Source: a virus. From it: DNA of 39,061 bases. The translations under genes were made by a program, and so were the position numbers. This document shows positions 23,182-31,094 of the stretch, piece by piece. The notes under the pieces were generated by a model. That model searched no databases, had not been told where the DNA came from, and worked only from the letters and a program-made list of their open reading frames with translations. The DNA lies in IMG/VR virus record IMGVR_UViG_3300006749_000037, positions 1 through 39,061 of that record; one strand, 5' to 3'. Each line of letters starts with the position of its first letter. Position 1 is the stretch's first letter.

Positions 23182-23601
23182 TTATTCTTCTTCCATATCT
23201 TTCAACTTTCTTTCAAGTTTCTTCATTCTTCTCTCGAGCAAATCAGCATCAAAGTCTGCTGCGAAGGCTAGCTTTCTATCCAAACCTTCGACTTTGGCTT
23301 TCACTTGATTTAATTCAGTTTCGAGTTTAACTTTGGCTGCTTGACATGGAGGTGGTTGAGCACCTGCTAGTCCAGCGGCTTGAGCATCTAATTCAAGTTG
23401 TTTCATCTTCTGTTCGTGTTTTTGTTCACTGTACTGGGTATAAAACTTCCATGCTGCGCCACCGCCTACAACAGCTAACATGGCTAACATAAGTGTGAGA
23501 GAGTTGTCCCCACCTGTTGTTTGGGCAATTTGATTGATTGAGTTTGCTGTAGGGTCTGGCTGAACTTCGTAGCTAGAAGTGTTGTTTGGGTTGTCTGGCA
23601 T
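23182..23601 (-). CDS. Alternative internal start: short TM plus coiled-coil form (139 aa)
   Basis: Inside the 465-aa gene, the ATG at 23601 (Met327) is preceded by GGAGG at 23610-23614 with an 8-nt spacing, nearly the same ribosome site as for the fibre gene at 627 and stronger than that of the full-length start, which has only AGGG. The short product would contain a polar N-terminus, the membrane helix at its residues 34-51 and the coiled coil, without signal and barrel. It may be a genuine second product in the same frame, as known for some phage membrane proteins. It has not been shown to be made. Confidence 0.5.
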   Translation of the reverse strand: MPDNPNNTSSYEVQPDPTANSINQIAQTTGGDNSLTLMLAMLAVVGGGAAWKFYTQYSEQKHEQKMKQLELDAQAAGLAGAQPPPCQAAKVKLETELNQVKAKVEGLDRKLAFAADFDADLLERRMKKLERKLKDMEEE

Positions 23602-24579
23602 TGTATTATCCTCCGTCCTCGTGGACTTTTGTCTCGATGATCTACGTGGAGGTGGTGGTCCATCCTCTGGTTTCTCGAGCTCTTCGCCTTTTGGTTCTGT
23701 GACAATAAATAGTTCTTCGTCTTTAGATTCGACTTCTGTTGTGCCCCCTATTTGCTGTGTTACTTCTTCGGTTTCCTCTTCTTCAACAATTAATTTTTCT
23801 TCCGGCTCTTCTTTTTGTTTATTTTTATTTAAATTGAAAGACACGGCAATGTCAAACCTAGGTGCGCTACCTGGCATGTTTGTTAAGCCATACGAAATAG
23901 AAGAAATAAGATGCACATCTCTTTCATTTTTTACAAATGTTTTTCGAAAACCAATAGAAATTTCATCCGGATTGAATACTTTATCTATCTGCTTATCGTA
24001 TTCAATCATAAATCTAGATTGATTTCTTGACATGTACATTCCACCGGTTAATTTGATCGCAGAGTCGGTAGAACCAATGTCCTCCATAACAGCTGAACCT
24101 GCCATGCCCCAATTCTCTTTGTTTAATCCAAGTGTAATTAATAAGCCGGTTGATGGATCTCCGGAGTGAAAACCTGTTCCTTTAATTACACCTAGTGACG
24201 ACTTGCCCTTTCCCTCTTCATGAAATGATAAGCCTCCGATTACGGCTTTGTGCTGTACAAGGTTTTGTTGTTCGATGTTTCCAAAGTTTGTTTCCATCGC
24301 GGCTTGACCAACAATGAACGGCTTAATCGAACCTTTTCCAAATGTTTTTGTTGCTGACAATCCATAATTTGTAAGGTTTTGAATACCGTATTCAATGTCT
24401 CCATTTGATTGTTTGTAAATTAACGGCCCGTATGAGTTGTTAATCCCTGCTTTGATAGCAGCGTTGTTGCCGGCAAATGGAGAGTGAACTCTAGAATATT
24501 CATCTCCGATCGGTATTGTGTATAATTGATAATCAGGCAAGGCAATTGCAACTGCCACAAACAAGTAAAGAAGAATCAT
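23182..24579 (-). CDS. Candidate envelope-spanning protein: signal, barrel-like domain, linker, TM, coiled coil (465 aa)
   Basis: A short signal peptide (MILLYLFVAVAIA, residues 1-13) is followed by about 235 residues of amphipathic beta-strand pattern (IEYGIQNLTNYGLSATKTF, KLTGGMYMSRNQSRFMIEY), ending with RFDIAVSFNL at 241-250. This resembles an outer-membrane barrel closed by an aromatic terminal strand. An acidic/Pro-rich linker (255-325), one membrane helix (360-377, LTLMLAMLAVVGGGAAW) and a charged coiled coil to residue 465 follow. Basic residues after the helix place the C-terminus in the cytoplasm. If both predictions hold, the protein would connect the two membranes. A strong internal ribosome site precedes Met327. 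The family is not recognised. Confidence 0.75.
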   Translation of the reverse strand: MILLYLFVAVAIALPDYQLYTIPIGDEYSRVHSPFAGNNAAIKAGINNSYGPLIYKQSNGDIEYGIQNLTNYGLSATKTFGKGSIKPFIVGQAAMETNFGNIEQQNLVQHKAVIGGLSFHEEGKGKSSLGVIKGTGFHSGDPSTGLLITLGLNKENWGMAGSAVMEDIGSTDSAIKLTGGMYMSRNQSRFMIEYDKQIDKVFNPDEISIGFRKTFVKNERDVHLISSISYGLTNMPGSAPRFDIAVSFNLNKNKQKEEPEEKLIVEEEETEEVTQQIGGTTEVESKDEELFIVTEPKGEELEKPEDGPPPPRRSSRQKSTRTEDNTMPDNPNNTSSYEVQPDPTANSINQIAQTTGGDNSLTLMLAMLAVVGGGAAWKFYTQYSEQKHEQKMKQLELDAQAAGLAGAQPPPCQAAKVKLETELNQVKAKVEGLDRKLAFAADFDADLLERRMKKLERKLKDMEEE

Positions 24580-24589
24580 AACCCTGTAA

Positions 24590-25105
24590 TTAGGTTCTTA
24601 AATCAAAATGAGAAAGGGCAACAACAATGGCATCCGCTTCATCATCAAGGCCTGGTTTCGGGTTTCCATGTCGAGTGTGCTCCATGATAAAGTTGTCAAA
24701 TTTGTGTTCAGCCCACGCAAGGACAACTGTCTTTGCTTTTGTTCCACGGGGCACCTTGATACCCACTCTAGAGCGGGCTGTGGTGGCCCCTACGAGCGTA
24801 GGAGGTTTTCCGAGTAGTTGATGTGCTAGAAGTGAAACCATGCCGTTAAATCGCTGTAGAGAGCTCATGGTCTTAGCTGTTGTCTTTCCACCTGAAAACA
24901 TCGAAAATGGTTCTTCGATTCTAATTTCCGTGATGTTGTGGATTGCCATGATCGGCACAAGAACACTGTCTTTAAGCGCGATAGCTCTTTCTTCCAGTGG
25001 CGTCTTGGGTTTGGTCTTGAAGAAGTCTGAATCGATAAGTTCTTGCTTATCATTAATAATTGCCCAACCAATTCTGGTTGTTGAAACGTCGAGACCTAAT
25101 ATCAT
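24590..25105 (-). CDS. RuvC-like Holliday junction resolvase (171 aa)
   Basis: The protein has the RNase H-like resolvase pattern. An N-terminal strand LGLDVSTTRIGWAI carries Asp6, IRIEEPF carries Glu64/Glu65, and the C-terminal GLDDEADAIVVAL carries Asp154/Asp155 and Asp158. Its length matches bacterial RuvC and phage resolvases. The enzyme resolves branched DNA during recombination and before packaging, in T4 a job of the unrelated gp49. An AGGAG site lies 6-8 nt before the ATG at 25105, and a TGCTATAAT promoter box lies just upstream. It is followed 10 nt later by the envelope-spanning candidate, so both may be on one transcript. Confidence 0.88.
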   Translation of the reverse strand: MILGLDVSTTRIGWAIINDKQELIDSDFFKTKPKTPLEERAIALKDSVLVPIMAIHNITEIRIEEPFSMFSGGKTTAKTMSSLQRFNGMVSLLAHQLLGKPPTLVGATTARSRVGIKVPRGTKAKTVVLAWAEHKFDNFIMEHTRHGNPKPGLDDEADAIVVALSHFDLRT

Positions 25106-25124
25106 AAAAAACTCCTTTTTATTT

Positions 25125-25133
25125 ATTATAGCA
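25125..25133 (-). promoter_or_regulatory. Extended -10 type promoter (TGCTATAAT) before the resolvase gene
   Basis: The minus strand reads TGCTATAAT with TATAAT at 25125-25130. The 17-nt upstream position holds no TTGACA-like -35. The box sits in the short gap between the virion module and the DNA-metabolism module and is followed by AT-rich sequence leading to AGGAG. Confidence 0.55.
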
Positions 25134-25138
25134 TATTA

Positions 25139-26452
25139 TTATAGGTCTAGCTTCATTTTAAATGTAAATTCGTCTTCCAGTGTCTTTTTAACAGGATTAG
25201 CTAATGTTGTAACGGCTATTAAATTATTATCTTCATCGTAAATGTTTATTTTAGAAATGTATGTTGTTTTGTCAAATGATGCTGATGTGTAGGAAGCCGA
25301 GACAATGTTGGCTATTTGAGATGTGCCTTCTGCAAAAGTTATACCAGAGCCCGTAATCTGATTTCTTTCGAACTCAAGATCTCGGTATGTTGGATTATTA
25401 GAGTGATTTAGATCGCCTTTTTTGGCATGTGCAAACATTGTCATTGTATTTACAAAGTTTGTACCTTTGAAGTTAAGATCAAAAGAGGATTTAGCTAAGT
25501 TTGTGCTAGCCGGATCTATACTATCGTTTAAGGTTGTTCCGTAATACTTCCATGATGATCTTGCAGCAGCAGCACTATTTCCATTATACTTAATGTTTAG
25601 TGCGGGACCTATTTCCAAATTAACAGAAGATGTCAACATGATAACTCCTTCATCATAAAGAACAAGGCCGACAACCGAACCAGACGTTGACCCTGTAGTA
25701 CCTATTAAAGTTCCATTGTGGGTTTTGTCTGCACATGATGCTATTTTTGATCCCGTAATGTAATAATTCAATTCCACAGAGCCTTTTTTTATAGATGATC
25801 CATAGTACATGTTGGGTATAAAAATAAAATTAACAGTTGAACGATTCAAGTTTCTAGATCTAACAGAAGAGGATTCAAAGATAAAATGATCTGACAGTGT
25901 TGTATATTTTCTTGCTACATTTTGAAGAGCAGATGCAGTAAAATTTAAAAATTGAGATGTATTACCTAATCCTACTACCGACGTTGTGTTTTGCCCCAGC
26001 CCTAAGTGATAGTGCGACACATTCATTGTTGTTTGTGCTTCTGTTAACTTTCTAGTAATTGGCGACTCTATACCATAAGTTGATGAATTTACACTACCTG
26101 GTATTCCAAGCGCATTATAGCTAGCTATAATGTTTGGGTCATTTGCTTGTGCATGATATTTTCCTGTCCATTGAAAATCACCAGAGTGATGTTTCACGAG
26201 AGGTTGGTAAATTTGTTTTTTAAACAAGGGTTTGAATCCACTATTCTGATCTGCCACGATTACGTTGGGCGTGACCATGTTCGACCCAGTTAAATTTCTG
26301 TTGATGTCATAAATAACTAAGCCACCAGATCCTGTCAGTCTAGATTCTTTATTGACGAACATTTGACCTTGATGAATAAAAACGTTGTATTGAGGATTTG
26401 TCTTTAGTCGGTTTATAAACAGGTCGTCTGGGGAGAACTCGAATTTATACAT
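25139..26452 (-). CDS. Virion structural protein, paralogue A of a tandem pair (437 aa)
   Basis: The protein is Asn/Ser/Thr/Gly-rich and predicted beta-rich. It begins MYKFEFSPDDLFINRLKTNP and has no signal or membrane segment. Its second half is homologous to the neighbouring 363-aa protein: both contain IKKGS(V/F)EL, GL(V/I)(L/F)Y-x-x-GV, N-x-S-(N/S)-NPTY, and a C-terminal (I/S)-x-(I/L)YDxDN-like strand region ending in a basic/hydrophobic strand. Proteins with the NPTY pattern recall virion proteins of cyanophage-like myoviruses. A baseplate or tail-fibre attachment role is likely by context. It ends just before the TGCTATAAT box. Confidence 0.8.
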   Translation of the reverse strand: MYKFEFSPDDLFINRLKTNPQYNVFIHQGQMFVNKESRLTGSGGLVIYDINRNLTGSNMVTPNVIVADQNSGFKPLFKKQIYQPLVKHHSGDFQWTGKYHAQANDPNIIASYNALGIPGSVNSSTYGIESPITRKLTEAQTTMNVSHYHLGLGQNTTSVVGLGNTSQFLNFTASALQNVARKYTTLSDHFIFESSSVRSRNLNRSTVNFIFIPNMYYGSSIKKGSVELNYYITGSKIASCADKTHNGTLIGTTGSTSGSVVGLVLYDEGVIMLTSSVNLEIGPALNIKYNGNSAAAARSSWKYYGTTLNDSIDPASTNLAKSSFDLNFKGTNFVNTMTMFAHAKKGDLNHSNNPTYRDLEFERNQITGSGITFAEGTSQIANIVSASYTSASFDKTTYISKINIYDEDNNLIAVTTLANPVKKTLEDEFTFKMKLDL

Positions 26453-26458
26453 AACATC

Positions 26459-27550
26459 CTAGTAATCCAATCTTGCTCGAGTTGTTAATTCGATTGTTCT
26501 GTCTTTTCTAATTGGTTCCGAGAACTTGCCAATTGCCAGTAATTGATTGTCGGCTGAATAAAGTCCAATTGATGTGATGTATGAAATCGGAGTGTCAGTT
26601 GCGTTTGTTTTTACTCTAATCTGAGAGCCGGTCAAATACGTTGGGTTTGAACTGTAATTAAATTCATTATGCTTCGCTCTGCAGAAATACACTGTAGAGT
26701 TCAGTTCAATTGTGTTGTTGAATTGAAGATTGTAAATTCTTCTTCTAAATGAATCCGCGGATGATGAGATTTCAGATCCGGTAAGTGCACTGTTGACAAA
26801 TAGCGCATCGTCAAAAGATACAGAGGCCGATAAGAATCCAACAGCAGCCGGTCCGGCACCTGATCCAGTACCTGCCATGAAAACAGCAGAATTAATAACC
26901 GCAACACCTGCTTGATAAAAGATTAACCCACAAGCTTGTTGTTTTGATGTCGTTATTCCATTCAATGGTACACCGGCAGAATTAGAGACATATAGGATCC
27001 CATACTCTCCTGCGGGCGAATTTACTCTGAATGATGTAGCCGCGTCAGTGTCCTTGATTGAAACTCTTTTAGAGAAAATGGCTGTGGTGTGTGAAGCATT
27101 AACGCCCAATTCAAGTTCAAAAGAGCCTTTCTTAATTTCATCTTTGACCAATAATCTCGAGAAAGTTAGGAAAAAAGCATTGTCGATCTTGTCTCCACCA
27201 GTAAGGTTTCCATCTTCATCAAATCTTTGTATGTTTCCATTTTTGTCATACCCAGACAGAACTTGTGCCATTTGATTATAAATGTTGTTCTTTTTTGATT
27301 TTTGAGAAGCAACAGAGGAATAAAGAGTGCTGCTTGTCGATAACCCAGCAGAGATGTCAAAAATGTGATTAGCTGAGGAGCTGAGAAATGGGTAATCGTA
27401 TACCGATTGGAACATACCGTGTGAAAAGTTTTGTATGTTGTTATCTCCGTAAGTTCCACTTACGATTGTACCGGTGATGGGAATTGCTTCGTGCAATAGT
27501 GTCTTTGTTGAAACTCGGTCATCTGTTGAAAGAGGCTTAAAAATTGTCAT
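26459..27550 (-). CDS. Virion structural protein, paralogue B of a tandem pair (363 aa)
   Basis: This protein lies 6 nt before its paralogue and shares the same order of motifs: IKKGSFELELG, CGLIFYQAGVAV, NYSSNPTYLTGSQ, and a YITSIGLYSADNQLLAIG strand region at the C-terminus. It lacks part of the N-terminal region of the 437-aa protein. Composition is beta-rich and polar with no membrane or catalytic motif. Tandem paralogues in a baseplate region often occupy equivalent positions in a ring or form a heteromeric assembly; that is inference. The start ATG at 27550 follows the upstream gene after 10 nt. Confidence 0.8.
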   Translation of the reverse strand: MTIFKPLSTDDRVSTKTLLHEAIPITGTIVSGTYGDNNIQNFSHGMFQSVYDYPFLSSSANHIFDISAGLSTSSTLYSSVASQKSKKNNIYNQMAQVLSGYDKNGNIQRFDEDGNLTGGDKIDNAFFLTFSRLLVKDEIKKGSFELELGVNASHTTAIFSKRVSIKDTDAATSFRVNSPAGEYGILYVSNSAGVPLNGITTSKQQACGLIFYQAGVAVINSAVFMAGTGSGAGPAAVGFLSASVSFDDALFVNSALTGSEISSSADSFRRRIYNLQFNNTIELNSTVYFCRAKHNEFNYSSNPTYLTGSQIRVKTNATDTPISYITSIGLYSADNQLLAIGKFSEPIRKDRTIELTTRARLDY

Positions 27551-27560
27551 GTTCTATCCT

Positions 27561-28499
27561 TTAAATTTTGGCAAATCGGACTGGTATGTCTAGAGAGTAG
27601 CCTGTTGTCAAACCACTAACTCTAACAATTGAGTCAATAATTTTTGTATTAGTAGTACCGGAAGGCGTTCTATTTGCATAAGTTGTAGTAGATCCGATTC
27701 TATTAAATAGAAAATTAGAGGTTCTCAATTCTTGCGATGATCTAATTTTAAATTCTAAAGTAGATGCAATAGGTCCGTCGATTGGCGATGAAGATGCCAA
27801 CAAGGCTTCTTGCGGTGGAGTAAATACGAATGGTGAGTTTGGTCTTTTTCTAACAATGTATGTCGCGACAAAGTCATCATCAATGGCAGTTGGAGATAAA
27901 AATACTTTTCCATTTCTATCAACAATAGATCCTAGTCGAGAGTCTATCTCAATAGAGAATTCTGTTTCAATCAAAGACTCATCAATTTCTGTTATGTCTG
28001 TTGTGTCCAATCCAGCGTCAATTTTAATAAATGTTCCTTTGTCATCAGTTGCAATACCATGAATGAACCCCTCGCGAGGGTCACCACTATTATCAAAAGC
28101 AATTGAATTTGTTCTGTTCATTGGGCGGTCATCTGTAGTATTCTGATCCACACAAACGACGAAGTTACCTTGAGTGTGAGTTTTTACACTTCTACTTGCG
28201 ACTTCATTCAATTGAATAATTGGAAGATAAAGAAGATTTTGATTTGGCAATGAAATCAACTTAGATTTCATTGAGGACATATTATTTGTAAATGCCTCTA
28301 GAATAGGTGTTTGCAGTATTGCCAAGTCTTGCAAAGCTGTCGACGACCCAGTCTCGAATAAAGAGTAGTTAATTTCGTCGTCTGCGAATGCAAATTTTAC
28401 AATTGAAAATTTGTTGTTGCCCATGGCAAGTCTTCTTCTACCTTCGTCTGTTAAAACAACGTCTAGAATGACATCACCGCTATTGTCTTGTAAGCCCAT
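27561..28499 (-). CDS. Virion structural protein (312 aa)
   Basis: The start is placed at the ATG at 28499 because GGAGA lies 7 nt upstream; the in-frame TTG at 28520 has no site. The N-terminus MGLQDNSGDVILDVVLTDEG resembles the opening of tail/baseplate proteins in which DxxLTDxGR precedes a hydrophobic segment (RRRLAMGNNKFSIVKFAFADDEI). The rest mixes beta strands with acidic loops (TTDITEIDESLIETEFSIEI). There are no membrane segments. Many virion proteins of cyanophage-like phages begin in a similar way (compare the 320-aa protein at 33963-34925 with LTPYGRYL). Baseplate or tail-sheath-associated function is inferred from neighbours. Confidence 0.8.
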   Translation of the reverse strand: MGLQDNSGDVILDVVLTDEGRRRLAMGNNKFSIVKFAFADDEINYSLFETGSSTALQDLAILQTPILEAFTNNMSSMKSKLISLPNQNLLYLPIIQLNEVASRSVKTHTQGNFVVCVDQNTTDDRPMNRTNSIAFDNSGDPREGFIHGIATDDKGTFIKIDAGLDTTDITEIDESLIETEFSIEIDSRLGSIVDRNGKVFLSPTAIDDDFVATYIVRKRPNSPFVFTPPQEALLASSSPIDGPIASTLEFKIRSSQELRTSNFLFNRIGSTTTYANRTPSGTTNTKIIDSIVRVSGLTTGYSLDIPVRFAKI

Positions 28500-28547
28500 T
28501 TGTATTTCTCCTATTCTCAAATAAATAGATTCTTCTTAAGTTTATTA

Positions 28548-30878
28548 CTAATTTCGAGAAATTATCCCAGACGGTCTAGTCGGATTTGAAAACGAATCAT
28601 CTTTAGTTAATTTAAAATTTAAATTTAAATCGATTTTTTTACCAGTATGTTTCGATGTAACTCTAACTTTAATAGTTCTTGTTACACCTTCAGCTACCAA
28701 CGAGTTATTGTCAAGTGACCAGTTATCTGGTGCAGGATCCTCACTCTCTGGATATCTAAACAAAAGCCTCTCGAAGTTTGGCTCTATTTTTATAATTCTT
28801 TTTACATTTGTGTTGTATGTATAAGTTTTGGGTTCAGGATATTCGTATTCGGATACAAGAAGTTTGTATTCATCAGAGTCCCTTAGCAATTCAACCTCAT
28901 AGGTTATTGTAACATTTGATGGAGTACCATGGTAGGTCTTGGCACGAAATAAATAATAATACTTTTTATTTGGTGTGATTTGATCCTCATAGTGTGCAAT
29001 CTGATTGCTTTGCTCTCTAACTCCCACTATTGGCTTTATCGGCGGAGAGAGTTGCTCGAACGGCTCCCTACCTTGAACCAAAACTTGAGTCGACATGTCA
29101 ACAGTGGCTAGGAAATTGTCAATAAAATCTAAATTTGATTTTGGTGGCGTCTCCATCCTGTATATTTCGTAGATACCAGAAAAATACGTTGGTCGAAGAG
29201 TCGTGTCTTGTGAGATTTCTAGCAAGTTAATGTACGATGCATCACTTTCTCTGAACATTTGTAATTCCCGGCCGAGTTCTCTATCGCTTTGACTAACTAC
29301 AGATTCAATCTTGAAAAAGCTTGGTCTTAAAATCATTTCAACTGACGATTTATTTTTTTCATTATAAAACATTGCTTCGGGTGGTAGCGTTGGAGAATCA
29401 ACAAAGCATGTTGAAAAATTTGCAACTTCTATTTCCAATACTTGAAATGACGGCTCCACATTGACTTCAACAAACGCTTTGAATTTAGCATCTGAAACAT
29501 CTGCAAAAACTGATGGCGTTTCAGATGCAACAGTTCCGGATTCGGAAGTCATTTCATCACCATCAGATGACATAAACATGTTTCTATAGCTGTATGACGA
29601 ACCAAGTATACCGACCAGAGCTTTGACCACGTAATAGTATGGTCTTCCGTATTTCAGCTGTGTATCGACTAATTCTGAATCCATGGTATAAAATGTTTGA
29701 GTTGGAGACCCACCTGTGTTTTCATTTATGTATTTTTCAATTTTGTATCCCATAAAGAATGTGGGACAATTTTTAGGATTGATTGCAATGTCTGCATAAT
29801 CTCTCATGTTAGATTTGATAAAAGATCTCAACTTGCTGACAAAAACAACATTGTTTAACTGATCAACAAACCGGTTTGCAGTATCATTTCTCGAGACCTC
29901 TTGTTCGGGAAGCATGAAGATTTCATCAGCGCCTTCAGAAAAACCTGACATAAGATCTGAAAATAAAATGTTGGTTGCATTATGCAAAGATGCTTCTATG
30001 TTATCACCGTCTAAATTAAAAGATCGAGTAAAAAAATCACTATTTCTTTTTATGGATTGATACAGGTTTTTAGTTTTCCCATGTTCTCTAAGAGTTGCCC
30101 TAAATGATGTGGCGGTGGCCGTTGGAAGATAATCGGGCAAATCTATCTTAAAAGAATAGGGAAATGAAGATGTTTGAAAAATGGGAACAGAAAATTGACT
30201 AGGAACACTTTGAATGTTTGGGTCGCTTATTAAATCAAAAATGTTTTTTTGTTTGAGAACAGAATCCTGTATTGAACCCGAATAATTATCTATTCTAGTT
30301 TCAAATTGATTAAACAATGTTTCTAAGTTGTTTTCGGTTACAACTCTATACGTTTCAGGGTCAAATAGAGTTTTGATGTCTGATACCTTCGCAATGTCTG
30401 GTGCCAAATCTTTGTATGGATAAGAAAGTAAGGTATAGTTTAATAGCTGCAATGTAGGGTATGTTTTGGTTAAGTCTTCGTATTGTGGATTATGAAAATT
30501 TCTATCTAAGCGACTTTCAATTGTAGGCTCGTGCCACATAAAAGTGTGATCTAAAAATTTTGCGCCTACACTAATTTCTGATGTGCAATACTCTCTCCAT
30601 TGAGATTGATCTCGAAACTGAGATTCGTTTCCTTTGATTGCTATGTTAAATCTTTTTCTGGGAATCAAAAAGTAATCATTGATTTGAACACTATCAATAA
30701 AAAACTGAGTTATCTTATCTTCACTGAAGTCAAAAAACCTTGGACGCTCTAATGATATTTGCCCAATAGGTGGGGGTGCTACTTTTTTCCAATACATGCC
30801 TATTTCTTTTCTAAGCTTGTCTGGTGCAGTCTCCGGAGAACTAATCGCATTTTCTGAATCTACAACTATAGTCGACAT
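28548..30878 (-). CDS. Large virion structural protein (776 aa)
   Basis: I do not recognise a named family. The N-terminal 100 residues contain aromatic and charged segments (RFFDFSEDKITQFFIDSVQIN). The middle is mixed helix and strand (residues 150-500). Residues near 600-700 include ITPNKKYYYLFRAKTYHGTPSNVT, which resembles the end of a fibronectin type III-like domain, and a further beta-rich C-terminal domain follows. No signal or membrane segment. Its ATG overlaps the stop of the 71-aa gene by one base (TGATG), so the two are translationally coupled. A baseplate or tail-spike-hub component is plausible because it lies in a block of similar large structural genes. Confidence 0.8.
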   Translation of the reverse strand: MSTIVVDSENAISSPETAPDKLRKEIGMYWKKVAPPPIGQISLERPRFFDFSEDKITQFFIDSVQINDYFLIPRKRFNIAIKGNESQFRDQSQWREYCTSEISVGAKFLDHTFMWHEPTIESRLDRNFHNPQYEDLTKTYPTLQLLNYTLLSYPYKDLAPDIAKVSDIKTLFDPETYRVVTENNLETLFNQFETRIDNYSGSIQDSVLKQKNIFDLISDPNIQSVPSQFSVPIFQTSSFPYSFKIDLPDYLPTATATSFRATLREHGKTKNLYQSIKRNSDFFTRSFNLDGDNIEASLHNATNILFSDLMSGFSEGADEIFMLPEQEVSRNDTANRFVDQLNNVVFVSKLRSFIKSNMRDYADIAINPKNCPTFFMGYKIEKYINENTGGSPTQTFYTMDSELVDTQLKYGRPYYYVVKALVGILGSSYSYRNMFMSSDGDEMTSESGTVASETPSVFADVSDAKFKAFVEVNVEPSFQVLEIEVANFSTCFVDSPTLPPEAMFYNEKNKSSVEMILRPSFFKIESVVSQSDRELGRELQMFRESDASYINLLEISQDTTLRPTYFSGIYEIYRMETPPKSNLDFIDNFLATVDMSTQVLVQGREPFEQLSPPIKPIVGVREQSNQIAHYEDQITPNKKYYYLFRAKTYHGTPSNVTITYEVELLRDSDEYKLLVSEYEYPEPKTYTYNTNVKRIIKIEPNFERLLFRYPESEDPAPDNWSLDNNSLVAEGVTRTIKVRVTSKHTGKKIDLNLNFKLTKDDSFSNPTRPSGIISRN

Positions 30879-31093
30879 CAGTATCCTCCTGTAGGTGTAC
30901 TAGGTCTATTTGTTTGTGTCGGGGATGAGGTTGGCTGTTGACTTTCATCTGCTCTCATACTTTTCAAGTAATTTAAAATACCAGATCTTGATTCGTTTTG
31001 TTTTATAATAAGTGATGTTTGAAATTTTCTATTTGCTGATGAAACGTCAATTTCAGAATTAGGGAAAGACTGGTCTAAATCAATTGTGCTCAT
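30878..31093 (-). CDS. Small polar protein between structural genes (71 aa)
   Basis: The product is rich in Ser, Gln, Asn, Thr and Pro, with a short helical centre (FQTSLIIKQNESRSGILNYL) and a disordered-looking C-terminus (SSPTQTNRPSTPTGGY). It has no cysteine, membrane segment or known motif. It starts 1 nt after the end of the 708-aa gene and its stop overlaps the start of the 776-aa gene, so it is tightly built into the structural operon. It might be a small baseplate or fibre adaptor or a chaperone; the sequence does not decide. Confidence 0.65.
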   Translation of the reverse strand: MSTIDLDQSFPNSEIDVSSANRKFQTSLIIKQNESRSGILNYLKSMRADESQQPTSSPTQTNRPSTPTGGY

Positions 31094-31094
31094 T

